From positions 24,886,158 through 24,950,157 of the forward strand of contig CM034612.1 in assembly GCA_020091685.1 (NCBI GenBank): DNA of 64,000 nt, read 5' to 3'. Below the pieces are notes generated by a model, which was not told the DNA's origin, made no database searches, and saw only the letters and a program-made list of their open reading frames with translations. This document shows, piece by piece, positions 21,709-32,369 of this stretch; the stretch's first letter is position 1; each line of letters starts with the position of its first letter. This DNA is from Lutjanus erythropterus. Lineage: Eukaryota > Chordata > Actinopteri > Lutjaniformes > Lutjanidae. A program made the translations under genes and the position numbers.

Positions 21709-22719
21709 GATGGAATATCTGTACGCTATTGGACCATATACACAATGGAAATAACTGCCAAAACTCTTAAGTATTTAAATTTGGTATCAAATAACAGTGA
21801 CATTTTTTGATACTTGAAAGTATTGAAACAATTCGATTGGTATCATAAAAGTATCGAAGTTTGGTACCCAGCCCTTTTAAAAAAAAAAAAAAAAAATCCT
21901 ATTACGTTTTGCATTGGTAGATAGATGTCACAGGGGGAAGAACTCTTGAATTAATAAAATCACCAGTTCACTGTGTTCAGAGCTCCAAAAAAGATGAACA
22001 TCAGTAGAAGTTTTCAAGTACTTCATGTAGTGTAGTCTTTTGCAGTCAATAAAACTACACGTGGGTCCAGCAGTGCAATGTTTACTTTAGTATTTCTTTA
22101 TTACCTCATGTCTGACCTTTCTCAATATTTGTGAGAAACATGGAGAGGTAAATATTGGACTTCGGGAGCAGCGGTTCAGTCTTCCTGATATGAAACACAT
22201 TGATGATACCGCATTAGATAGTCAGAAAATGCAGTTTTTGGAGGTGTAAGAAGGCAGCCCCATTATCTTCGATACTTTGTGTGAGACACAAATAATGATT
22301 GAATTTTTATTTTGGAGTGAAGTATTCCTTCAACCTTGGTTTATCCAGGGACGATTGAGTGAACACTACTTCAAATGCCTAAGTCTGACGAAAAGGAATC
22401 TAAAAGATCTTTTGATTGTGCGGTGGCGTGTGTGTACGTGCGCCTTTGTGGAGGTGCAGCCCCTCATTTACGGGGCTTTTTTGGTGTCTGCTTGACAACT
22501 AAACACAAGCCCTTCTGCCAAACAAATGGGAGCCGTGTTGGGGAGAGGGGGCGGCCCCGGACCAAACTGCAGAGATGGGCACTCTTTGACAGCTGCTTTC
22601 ATCTCGTTATTATTCCTCCTTCACACTCAAGGATTTTTGGGCTTCCTAAAGTATTTCTGTCGCTCTCTCCTTCCTCTCCCTCCTTCTGTCCCCCCCACTC
22701 TTTCTCTCTTTCTGTCAGC
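21709..22719. other. no gene; poly(A) run and pyrimidine tract
   Basis: A poly(A) run sits at 21879-21895 after a 'gtatcgaagtttggtaccca' repeat fragment. 22595-22710 is pyrimidine-rich. The segment 22400-22590 is GC-richer (ggggcggccccgg) and may be conserved. No exon is seen. Confidence 0.4.
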
Positions 22720-23290
22720 GGGCTGTGATTGGCTGTTATGACAGAGCCGTCGCCGGGCTGTCAGCCTCTTCTAAAGCTCAGTTTAATTACTCCTTTTCAC
22801 TAACATGACACGTTCATGCACAGATGCATGCAAACTCGCACACACGCGAGGGAAAGTCACTCACAAACACACATACTGACACACGAACCAATGTGCTCAG
22901 CTGCACGCCGCGCCGTCCTGGCAGTAATAAAAAAAAAGCCATGGTGATTGAACTCTCCGTCAGCCGCTCTACCTGACAAAGAAGACCCCCAGATGTTTGT
23001 CAGTGCTGGCTCTCTGTTTCCTCAGCAGAGCTTTGAAAACATCATGTAGATTTGTGAAGGGCCGGCCGCCGCTGGGTTTGATGGGCGCAGATCGATCGCG
23101 CGCCCTGCTGTGCCAGGCTCTGAATAGCCAATTAAAGCCATTGAGACGGAGGAGAAAATGGGGGGGCTGAGATGTGAAGGAGTGGGTGTTTGATTAGAGG
23201 AGGATGATTTGAGAGAGAAGGGGAGGAAAGATGCAGCGGCGGTTGCCATAGTCGGTAAATGTTTAATATTCTGCGTCGTAAACTTCACAA
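22720..23290. other. conserved-looking non-coding block upstream of the mpped1 exon
   Basis: A compact low-repeat region of balanced composition. It includes tgattggctgttatgacaga, ctcagtttaattactccttt, agccaattaaagccattgag and gatcgatcgcgcgccctgct. Homeodomain-type aatta cores recur. There is no plausible frame. It lies about 0.8-1.3 kb upstream of the exon. Regulatory function is inferred only from its appearance. Confidence 0.35.
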
Positions 23291-23995
23291 TGATCGTCCT
23301 TTCTGCTTTCCCTCCTCATCATTCCTCCAGATAAAGATTCCCTGACGGATGCATTCGGCTATGCTTCCATAAACAGAAGACAGCAGTGCACTGGGTTGAG
23401 ACCTTGACTGATGGAGGGAAGCTAAGACAGATGTACAGATTTGCTAGAAATGGAGGGAAAACAATGAGGAAGCCTTGTCGCATGTGAATGCCAAGCTGTC
23501 TGGAATGGGCTTCACATCGTCCTCAATTTTCCTTCTAGTCCTCCTTCCTCCCCACTCTGTCTGCCACCTCGTTTTCCTTCCTGTGTCTCCGTCCGGCCTA
23601 TCCATGTCCTGATGTCTCTTTCAATTTTCTGTTTCCACCTCTACGTGGCCTTCATCTTCCATCCTCGTCTCCACTCCTTTCCTTTACCACTTCCTTATTA
23701 TTTCCCCCAATTTTGGAACCCATCGGCAATCCTCTGATGGCGATTTAGCCTCTGGGGGCAACAGCCAGTGTTTCGGGGCTTCTGGTGTACTCAGTGGACA
23801 TCCGGATAATAGATATCTGGACCGAATTCATATTGGGCGGTGACAAGCAGAAGTTGTGTGATTACATTTGAGGAGAATGGGGGCAAAGCATGTAAGGGAC
23901 GTAGGTTTGTTAGTGGCTGTACTCACTGCAGTTCAATCAACTACTTTGCAATCAGTGGGCGGCGAGATCTCAGATTGTTTGGTATTGCAAAACTA
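23291..23995. other. intron sequence just upstream of the mpped1 exon
   Basis: Pyrimidine-rich in 23520-23710 and single-copy otherwise. An open frame running from 23840 into the exon is intron read-through and not part of the protein. Confidence 0.6.
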
Positions 23996-24056
23996 TTTCT
24001 CCCCCTACCTTTCCTTTCTCTCACTTCTCAACTTCCCCTTCTCCCCCCCGTGACAG
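23996..24056 (+). other. 3' splice site and polypyrimidine tract of the mpped1 exon
   Basis: About 55 bases of nearly pure C/T, with an AC-containing step near 24005-24035, end in cccgtgacag. The AG at 24055-24056 is chosen as acceptor because it puts the Gly/Ser codon preceding TLPYD in the phase used by the family. A coding-looking frame continues upstream of this AG, but its translation no longer resembles MPPED and is read as intron. Confidence 0.85.
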
Positions 24057-24282
24057 GTACCCTGCCCTACGACATCAAGATAGTAATTGCCGGAAACCAC
24101 GAGTTAACCTTTGACCAGGAGTTTATGGCTGACCTGATCAAGCAGGACTTCTACTACTTCCCATCTGCCTCCAAGCTGAAGCCAGAGAATTACGAGAATG
24201 TCCAGTCGCTGCTCACCAACTGCATCTACCTGCAGGACTCTGAGGTCACGGTGCGGGGCTTTAGGATCTACGGCTCCCCCTG
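24057..24282 (+). CDS. mpped1: mpped1 internal coding exon (metallophosphoesterase domain, GNHE motif)
   Basis: This is a 226-bp internal exon. It is preceded by a long pyrimidine tract ending tgacag and followed by the donor gtgagtag. It opens with two bases of a split codon, reads 74 complete codons, and ends with two bases of a split Trp codon (TG|G), so it enters and leaves mid-codon as expected for an internal exon. The peptide runs from TLPYDIKIVI through AGNHELTFDQ to GFRIYGSP. GNHE is the metallophosphoesterase signature whose Asn and His help bind the two catalytic metal ions. From family knowledge, DQEFMADLIKQDFYYFPS and NYENVQSLLTNCIYLQDS match MPPED1; MPPED2 has DKEFMADLVKQDYYRFPS and a Ser for the Cys. 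MPPED proteins are cytosolic Mn-dependent phosphodiesterases of about 290-330 residues; MPPED1 is mainly brain-expressed and its physiological substrate is unsettled. No other mpped1 exon was recognised in the window, so both flanking introns appear very large. No break or frameshift is seen in the exon. Confidence 0.94.
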
Positions 24283-24500
24283 GTGAGTAGCACCTGCTTT
24301 TGCACTGCACACAAATTAATTTTTGTGACATTTATTGTCACCAGCTTCTGTAAACTTAATATTTTGGACTGATGTTTCAAGGTAGCACTTTGTGTCTTCA
24401 GACCTAAATTTCCTCACGATAATGTCTTCTATTAGCCTGACAACAACTACTTTGCAGTGGAGTTAGTCTGGAAATTCTCAGTTCATTTATCAATGTGGCC

Positions 24501-24562
24501 AGACCAAAATGCCTCTGGACGCAATTGGTTAGACCTACAACCAATCAGAGCAATGATATGTG
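24501..24562 (+). repeat. core of a fish repeat shared with 51501..51562
   Basis: agaccaaaatgcctct, then gacctacaaccaatcagagc and caatgatatgtg. About 55 of 62 bases match the copy at 51501..51562. The wider element probably runs from about 24440 to 24620. Confidence 0.7.
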
Positions 24563-24620
24563 AAGTGGTGCTTGGTCGGTTTTCAAGCGGGACACAAAAT
24601 GGTGGTTGCCTGGTTGCAAT

Positions 24621-26059
24621 ATTTTTTGCATTTTATTGCATTATATGTTTGTGAGAACATTTGAAATGTAAAAGAATCTTATTTTATATTTCATCAGCTC
24701 TGTCTAGTTTGACAGTTTGATCTGAGTTTGGTGAACTTGAGGCATTGCACTGGAAGGATCTGCTGACTGGACACAAGTGGAAAGACCTGTGACTTTTTTA
24801 AATCTGGAATGGCGATGCTCCTCTGTTAATCATTGTATAGAACCCTCTCCATATTACATGAACAGTTGTGATTGGCCTGATTGGATCTAAGGCTGGTGGA
24901 ATTCTGTGTGAATGTTAAGTGGGCCTCAGGAGATTCATCTGGTTCCCAGGACAGTCTTGTATGGGAGGGACGCTCAGTGAACTTCTTAGGTATCAGGTTA
25001 AGCCATTGTTAGTCAATGTCAGGTGTGCTTGGTTGCTCTACTTAGATGCAGATGATATTTCTATGGGACAGAGAACATTTACCACAAGTGACCACTACCA
25101 ACTCTTGAGGTCAAGGCTCTATGGTGGGCAGCCATCTGCCTCAACTACCTAGAAGACAAATATTAACAGTGTGCAAATTCTTCCTTCATATAAAAATCTA
25201 TTACTGGCTTGCTGAACTCGGATCAAAGATAAGACAAGGTTTGACATAGCCAGATGGCCCAAGGCCTCAAGAAGTTACTCTGTGGACACCAAATATTCCA
25301 TGTAAGTACCCACCTGTGGCCATCATTCTACAAAAACGGGGAACAGTACTTTTCGGCAGCTAGCTACTGATTTGTTGAGGCTGGCGAAGTCTGGGTTGAC
25401 TTCTGTCAGTATTCTTACAGAAAAACCAGGAAAACAAAAGTGAGAGAGCAACGAAAATTTAGTGAGTGACTGAATGGAAGCAGGAGTTTAAGAGGCCAGA
25501 AAATGAACCCTTTAAGGGCGTGATGTACAACCTCAGCTAGCTGAGAAGAGTAGCTCATTTTTCATTGGAAACATCACATCACATCACAATTTATGGGAAA
25601 AGGTTGCCTGTGCTTAAAAATATTAGCCTCTCTCCCTGTAATAGGTAACCATCTAAACACAGTGACAACGGCAAAGGGTTTTCAATGTGTCAAACTTTTG
25701 TTTTAAGACCTTTATTTTTGCGGTTTTGTTTTATATTAATCACTTTGTGTTTAGTCAAGTGCATGGTAAATCTGAAGCCAGGTAGTATTCCATTACACAG
25801 TGAGGGGGTTGATAGCTCATTTTTGCCCTGGGTCCTGTAGCAGCTTAATCTGGCCCTGACTTGGTGCCAAAGTTAAAACCATAGTATCGTGACAATACTC
25901 TCCTCTTTTCATCTGTACATCTTTAAGTCACTGAAATGAATCATTTATTGGCTTCTTTATTTAGCTTTGACTTCTATTTCTCCACCTTAACTCCTCGTGG
26001 ACAGGCTGCTTCTTTTCTGTGTGTGCGTGTAAGTGGTTAGGTGGTGCTCTATGATCTGC

Positions 26060-26061
<2 letters not shown>
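24621..26061. other. no gene recognised
   Basis: AT-rich, probably including old repeat debris at 24840-25320 of unrecognised family. No frame with a domain and no convincing splice pair. Confidence 0.4.

Positions 26062-26100
<39 letters not shown>
26062..26100. repeat. (GT)n microsatellite
   Basis: An alternating G/T run ending in gcgcgccccc. Confidence 0.9.
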
Positions 26101-26102
<2 letters not shown>

Positions 26103-26159
26103 CCCCAGTGCTGCTGGGTAATTGGTTTGCTGTGATAGCAGGGTCCCCTGAGTTTATTG

Positions 26160-26335
26160 CTCAGGCCACTGCAGAGCGCTGCCTGAGGTGGACTGAGAGG
26201 AGGATGGAGATGGAGAAGAAGAGGAAGAAGAGAGGGATGGGGAAAAGAGAAAGGAAAAGAGAAGCCGTGGAGTGCAGGAGACAAGGGAGAGATGGAAAGA
26301 AGGAAGAGGTGGGGAGGGATGGAGATTTAGGAAAA
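26160..26335. repeat. purine-rich tract
   Basis: Dominated by gga/gaa/aga triplets (gagaagaagaggaagaagag). The charged open frame here is a composition artefact. Confidence 0.7.
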
Positions 26336-26395
26336 GATGATTTTATTCATATTCACCGGCTGGCCCTGGCTGCTGTATTGGGCACATGAGGTGAC

Positions 26396-26398
<3 letters not shown>

Positions 26399-26482
<84 letters not shown>
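26399..26482. repeat. long pure (TG)n microsatellite, 42 repeats
   Basis: An uninterrupted 84-base TG run, followed by interrupted TG sequence to about 26522. The His/Thr-rich or Val/Cys-rich frames over it are artefacts. Confidence 0.97.
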
Positions 26483-26484
<2 letters not shown>

Positions 26485-26639
26485 TGTGTGAATGTGTGTG
26501 TCCACTGTAGGTTTGTGAGTGTGTGCACCCGAGTGCGCTCTCACTTGCCTTGGACTGCATGCTCGAGCGTGTGTGTGTGAGCCTCGGGGTGTGTTCCTGC
26601 AGCACAGAGGGGCTCCAGCTGGAGGCTCTGTGTGTCCCC

Positions 26640-26775
26640 CCCTGCACTGTCTGCTCCCCTCTTTCCGTTTCCCTCTTTCCATACCTTCTCCATGCTTCCC
26701 TCTTTCCTTCCATCCTTTACTCTTTCTTCTTCTTCCCCTCTATCATCTATGCCTCCTCCTGCCTTTCCATCCTCC
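26640..26775. repeat. pyrimidine-rich tract
   Basis: C/T-rich sequence (ccctctttcc, ttccttccatcc) directly beyond the TG microsatellite. Confidence 0.7.
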
Positions 26776-27180
26776 AAGATGGACACACACACAGCTCCAC
26801 ATGCTCCTCTCTCTGGCAGGAGTAGTGGGACAGTGTCTGCTCTGGTCCATCCGTCGCCATGACGATGCCAGGCTGGCACTGCTTTATGGCCCGTGGATTA
26901 TCACCCCCGCCCCGCCACAACACCTCCACCACCCTGAGGTGCTACCCGACTGTCTGACTATCTGACCGCCTGATTATCTGAGGGTTTAACAGTCGTCTGT
27001 CTGAGTCTGGAATCTGAACTAACAGCAAATTTCAATCCAGTCCGAATGCAGTACAGATCTGATAATACTCATATACAACATTAAAACCACTGATCATCTC
27101 TTTATAAAGGCACCTGTCAAGAGAAGGGATATATTTGGCAGCAAGTGAAGTTGAAGTTGATTTGTTGGAAGCAGGAAAAA

Positions 27181-28290
27181 TGGGCAAGCGTGTGGATTTG
27201 TGCAACTTTGACACAGACCAAACTGTGATGGCTAGACAACAGGTGGGGCTTTTCCATTGTCACTGTTGGCCATGCCAAGTCAAACTGTGCTGCACTGATT
27301 TGCATTTCCAACACCACTTTTAACATATCGAGCTGTGTCTCGTGCATGAGATGGGCGGGTTGTGGTGACGTCTGTCCTACCACAGCCAACCCATGATGAT
27401 CCCCTCGTCTCCCTCAAACAAGCACATGCCAGAGAGCGAGAGGTTTTCAAAAGTCTCCAAGTGTTCAACCCCCAGTACTTTTGGAGCTTCTAACTGAATC
27501 TCTGCAGTTTGAAATTTAGTTTCTCTCTTGCTACTGATGAAAACTCAACATTTCCTGTTTTTGCTACTTCATAATAAACTCTGTGAATAACAATTTATAT
27601 TCTATAGGAAATTAAATTTGTTTATTAACCATTTTATTGCCCCTAGACTGAAAATAAGTGCTTATCAGTTAAAGACACACTTTCAAGCGAGTAGCCCTTT
27701 TGTAATGGTGATGCAAATCCCTGCCGTTCTGGGCTGACGTGCTGAGTCAAACTGAGTCAAGCCTAGTCACCACCATGTAGGGAAACGGGGTATTAGTCTG
27801 AGCATGTCCAAACAGCAGGTCTTCTGGGGTGTTCCCAGCATGCAGTGGTTAGTACCTACCAAAAGTGGTCCAAGAAGGGACAACTGGTGAACCAGCAACA
27901 GGGTCATGGGTGTCCAAGGCTAGCCTGTCTGGTCCGATCCCACAGAGCTACTGTAGCACAGATTGCTGGAAAGGTTCCTGCTGACTCTGATAGAAAGGTG
28001 TCAGAACACACAGTGTGTCACAGCTTGCTGCAGTCAAAGTGCCCATGGTAACTCCTGTCCACCACTGAAAGGGCCAACAATGGGTATGTAAGAGTCAGGA
28101 GTGGACCATGAAGCAGTGGAAGAAGGTGTTCTGGTGTCGACAAGATGTTGACTTGGCCTTCTCAATCTGATCGAGCCATGAAGGGCCAACCTCGCAACTT
28201 AGAGGACTTGAAGAATCTGCTGCTGACGTCTTGGTGTTAGATACCACACCTTCAGAGGTCTGTGGAGTCCAGGCCTCAGTGGGTTGAGGG
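27181..28290 (+). pseudogene. Tc1-like transposase remnant (disrupted)
   Basis: Three pieces survive. At 27181 is a start reading MGKRVDLCNFDTDQTVMARQ, the usual N-terminal helix-turn-helix opening. At 27845 is STYQKWSKKGQLVNQQQGHG, then RATVAQIAGKVPADSDRKVS, the second DNA-binding region. Near 28105 is WTMKQWKKV, followed near 28183 by PRNLEDLKNLLLTSW from the C-terminal end. The central part with the catalytic DDE residues is deleted, an unrelated insertion separates the first two pieces, and there are frame breaks. It cannot encode an active enzyme. Confidence 0.75.
27242..27795. mobile_element. MITE inserted in the Tc1-like element
   Basis: This sequence interrupts the transposase region. 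Its two ends contain inverted similar phrases: gggcttttccattg, gtcaaactgtgctgca and gatttgcat on the left; gtttccctacatgg, gtttgactcagcacg and gatttgcat read inward from the right. That layout fits a short hAT-like MITE. A target duplication was not recognisable, so the exact borders are approximate. Confidence 0.5.
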
Positions 28291-28350
28291 ACCTACAAGA
28301 TATTAATATATAAGGCAGGTAGTTTTAAAGTTGTGGCTGATTGGTATATA

Positions 28351-29235
28351 CAGTATATCAAATGTGGTCTTTGTAGACCACAGAAGGAATTTCAAGGTGG
28401 CCATAATGGCTATGACTGTCATTCCCCCTCAGTTTGGTCTTGAGCCCCTCATAAAAGTCCTGTGGTCACAGTGGCCTAGATGCCCCGCCCACACTGGACC
28501 AGCTGATCTATCTGTTTTCTCCTGTGCCTATTTCCTATCAATACAGTTTTTAGACACCAATGTCTTTTGTCAAGATTCTGATTGGTCAACACCAGATCAC
28601 TACAATATAGTACAACAGATCATTATGAATGACTTCTGTGTTGTAACTATGGCAGAAACATTGCGTAGGAAGTGGAAACAAACATGGTAATTTCAAAATA
28701 GAGGTCCCTTACAAATATTTAGTTTTTTTCAAGAGAGGCTGGCTGCCCCCTGAAGGCAATGCCAGGGAATTGTGGAATTAATGATAATTAACTAAACCTG
28801 ATATCATTTTTATGTCATTTTAACTGGCAAAGCAACCGTTAGCAGTGGTTAGAAGTGTAAATCCTGCTAATGTAACCTTAATGTTTTCTAAATTGCTCTT
28901 TACTAATAGAAAAGCAGAACAAGAGATTAAATGTTTGATAAGAGATTTGATCATTTCAGAGATTAGTGAATGGGCAACCAGATCCAAAATGGAACCAGTC
29001 ATTGTAACGTATCATATAATTCTGCCTGAAGATGAAAATGGGGAGAGTATGGATGGAAAAATGAAGGAGTTGTTAAAAATTGGTGGGGGTAAAGTAGAAT
29101 AGACAAATGAAAAGAGGAGTGAAGGAAGAATGGAGAGAACAAGGAATGATGAAGGAAGGATGGAGGTTGAGGAGTCTGTCTTCCTATCTATCCTCTATTT
29201 TACCATTCGCTGTCTTCTGATTGGCCCTCTGTGTC
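28351..29235. other. no gene recognised
   Basis: AT-rich single-copy sequence ending in a purine-rich stretch (29030-29170). The 119-residue frame at 28331 and the 85-residue frame at 28845 show no domain or splice context. Confidence 0.45.
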
Positions 29236-29420
29236 TTCATTTCTGTCTGTCACCTCCTCTCTCTCTCCATCCTATCGTCTGCCACTGTCTTCAACTTCCC
29301 GTCTCTTCTTCCTCCTCCATCCCTCCATCCATCTGGCTTCATGGGCCGTTTACTCGCTCCCTCTGCCATTCCTCACTCCTACTTCATCCTCTCCTTTCTC
29401 TCTCCTCCACGGAGGTAGTC
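29236..29420. repeat. pyrimidine-rich tract
   Basis: C/T-rich (cctcctctctctctccatcc). Confidence 0.7.
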
Positions 29421-29470
29421 TGATGCTTCTCAGCGGGCTCTTACAGTCCATCCCACGCCTGGATCGCTCT

Positions 29471-29526
29471 CACACACACATGCAAACACACACACACACG
29501 CACACACACACACACACACACACACG
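29471..29526. repeat. (CA)n microsatellite
   Basis: A CA run with a few interruptions (tgcaaa, acgcac). Confidence 0.93.
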
Positions 29527-29589
29527 CATCCTCATCCAAAGCCCTAACCACCCCAACCTAAATTAGATCCTTCTTGCTCCATTCTCCCC

Positions 29590-29790
29590 AAACCCTCCAA
29601 ATTTGTCACTGCATGAATCGGTGGAGCAGAGGGATGGCGTGGGGGCGCTACTCCGCTCCCTCCTCCTGACGTTAATGTGAGTTTACAAGTCATTTGTCAC
29701 AGACGTACGGCACAGTCTGAGAGCAGGATCGGAGGATGGGTATTAACCACAGAGAGAAGCACGGCGGAGAGCAGAAAAGAGGAAACATAA
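29590..29790. other. conserved-looking non-coding block
   Basis: Includes ggggcgctactccgctccct, gacgttaatgtgagtttaca and gtatt aaccacagagagaagc. Low in repeats, GC-richer than its surroundings, no frame. Confidence 0.25.
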
Positions 29791-30556
29791 TGTGTGTGTA
29801 TGACGTGTACAGCTGCAGCCAGAGTAAATGTGACTCAGTGGTTACAGTGTAGTGTCACAAAGAAATAACTGATTATGAGCATTGTTACTATTATTAGTCA
29901 ACTGCATGTTATGAATGACTAACAGGTTGAGACAGGATGAAAAGAGGCATCTTTGCACAGCAAAATTAGATGAGGAGAGAGATCATCTAACACATTTCAA
30001 TGGACTGAATGAACTGCTAAAGTACACAGAATATCATACAAACAACACACTGAAGTTTTAACTGCTTTTGACTGCCTCTAATTGATCAGGACTCACCCGT
30101 GTGTTACCATGGTTACCTAATGATTTGTATAAATATGTCACCTATTCCTGAGAATTGGGATAAATCATCTCCTAACAAAAAAGCTTTAAAAATATTAATA
30201 CCAACACTCTAATTCAAATATTTTGGTGAAAATATATCATATATATGAAATCTATGTAATTTATTAAATGTTTTGGTTTGCTTTATTTATTTATTTTTTC
30301 ATAACTTGCACTGCCCTAAAAAAAATTACCCTTGTTCCAGACAAGAATTCTCAACTTAAAGCAATTTTAAAAAAGGTTAGAAACAATAAATACAAAGAAG
30401 AAACGATGCATACAAATCTTGCAAGAGTTTTGCAAATTCAGGGTTACCATTGAAACATGACCCACTGAAGGGTCGGGGTGGTAGAGCCAATCCCAGCTGA
30501 CATCATTTGGATTGCCCTGTTTCCCTAAACGTTCGAATTGCGCTGTTATTCACAGT
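29791..30556. other. no gene recognised
   Basis: AT-rich single-copy sequence. Nothing is seen. Confidence 0.5.
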
Positions 30557-31236
30557 ATAGGGACAGTTCACAGTTCACAGTTTTCCTCTGGCCTGTAGTG
30601 CTGTTTATCCATCCATACTGTTTTGGTGTAAGTCCCAGAGTTTTGCAGATATCGGCCAAAGATGTCTACCTTTTCTCCAGAATCATGGAACTAAATGGCA
30701 GAACACATTTGAACTTAACAACAGTGTCTCTTTCCATAACTCATGACCTGGTTACTCAAGATAATCCACAGACCTTGTTGTGAGCAGTTTCATACAGGAA
30801 CTATTTTCTTTATGCAGTAGAATCTACCAGAACTACTTTAGAGTCTACCGGAACTACTTTCTTTCTACTAGGAAGACAGTAGTTCCTACATGAAACTGCT
30901 CACCACAATGTCTCTGGATTATCTTGAGTAACCAGGTCATGATTTCCAGAAAGAGACACTGGTTTTTGATTTTTCTGAAGTATTTTTGAAAGTACTAATT
31001 TTTTTTCTTCTTTTTAATTCTTTTCTTTTCCTTTTTTTTTTGGTGCTTTGAACATCACAATCTGAGTGCCATTTAGCTCCATTATACTGGAGAGAAGGCA
31101 GACATCTCGACGGCTGATTTCTGGAAAACTCTGCAACTCACACCAAAACTATCCAGATGAATAAATGGCACTACAGGAGAGGGGGAAAATATGTCTTCTT
31201 ATGTATTTTTGATTTTGGGGTGAATTGTCCCTTTTA
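30557..31236. mobile_element. 680-bp foldback MITE with near-complete inverted arms
   Basis: The ends are tagggacagttca on the left and aaagggacaattcacc read inward from the right. The arms match through tgtagtgc.(g/a)tttat, gcagagttttccagaaatc/gagttttgcagatatcg, gtctctttcc, and the stretch ctggttactcaagataatcc with its inverted copy near 30920-30940. The hinge lies near 30840. No protein is encoded. This group is widespread in fish, and one arm also occurs at 8567..8702. Confidence 0.85.
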
Positions 31237-32369
31237 GAAATATGCCATTTGTTTCTGTAAGTGAACAGACAACACTGTGCACTTTGTTGCCATTATTATA
31301 GCCATCTCTCTGTTGCTGTTTTTAGTACCTGGTACCAAAGTTTTTAATCCCACCTGCTAAGCTCTGATTGGTTGGTTATTATCAATATAAACTGCTGAAA
31401 ATAATCGTAGATGTGCTGTGATTTAGGTGTCTGAAACCAGACTTGATGTCAATGTGCAGTGTAAATTCAACATGTTTCTCTGATGTAATGATAAAATCTG
31501 CATGACATAACAAAGGAAAAATTAATATGTAATGAGCATTAAGCTGAATACGCCCACAGAATTATTATTTGTGTAAAATATTTTTATATGAGGATTTTGT
31601 TTATGAATCCTGACTGAAATCACCATTCATTTCAAGTTTTTGACTGTGTTGCACATACTATTCTTTTAAAGCTACAGCACACCAGCGAGTCTGATGAAAA
31701 ATTAGTGAAAATAAATAAAAGCTGCTGTACTCTTATCTCCGTTGTATACACCTTATTTAGAAAAAAAACATTAATTAAGTGTATGGGTGTGCAGAGGCTT
31801 TGATTTATTTGCTAAACAAATACAGTCCAGCAAGTCAGAATCTTTTCCAAAATTAACAATAAACAACAGGAGCTAAGCAACGCATGAAAAATGTTCTGCA
31901 GCTATATTTAGGCTGCCATTTTTATGGGATGTCAACTTCCTCCACCAAAGAAAATGTCTTACATTTACTCTCCCAGAGAGCCTTTAAGACTTATTTTCCC
32001 TACACTGAGAACAAATAATGATGCCAGTAGGTGAGAGATTTCCAGTTGTTCTCAGTGTATTAACCATTTTTTCAGACATTTTTAGAAAGTAAAGTGCAAG
32101 AAAATTATAGGACTCGTTCTCAGATGGAGATTTTTTTTGCTCAAATGTACAATTCCAGGTTTTGCGTACCATTTTATAAGCACATAATTAAAAGGTATTA
32201 TCTGTCCTTCATTTATTAATTAGAATTGAGCTCCATCTTTCTATTACTGGACCGAATTTCGCCTTAAAAAATCAACTTTTGAAATTAAATATTCACACAG
32301 AAAGTACATAATAGTTCCACCAGCTGGTATCACAGATCTTGGATGCTCAGTATCTCAGAACTACTCTCT
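31237..32369. other. no gene recognised
   Basis: AT-rich single-copy sequence. Nothing is seen. Confidence 0.5.

Larger units (their letters stand above)
27070..28350 (+). mobile_element. degraded Tc1/mariner-type transposon, interrupted by another element
   Basis: The left end reads acaacattaaaaccactgat followed by cacctgtcaag. The right end, on the opposite strand, reads tataccaatcagccacaact ttaaaac, matching the 'cagccacaacattaaaacc' ends of a very common teleost Tc1-like family. The interior has recognisable transposase pieces. Between about 27242 and 27795 foreign sequence splits the element. The left terminus is missing its outermost bases. A large internal part of the transposase region is deleted. 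Confidence 0.75.

Noticed and set aside
23840-24056. In-frame extension of the mpped1 exon upstream to an ATG at 23840
   Set aside because: The translation before 24057 has no MPPED similarity and contains the polypyrimidine tract; the acceptor AG at 24055-24056 fits the family's exon phase.
26327-26713. Histidine/threonine-rich and cysteine/valine-rich frames over the TG tract
   Set aside because: They are translations of a dinucleotide repeat, open in several frames on both strands.
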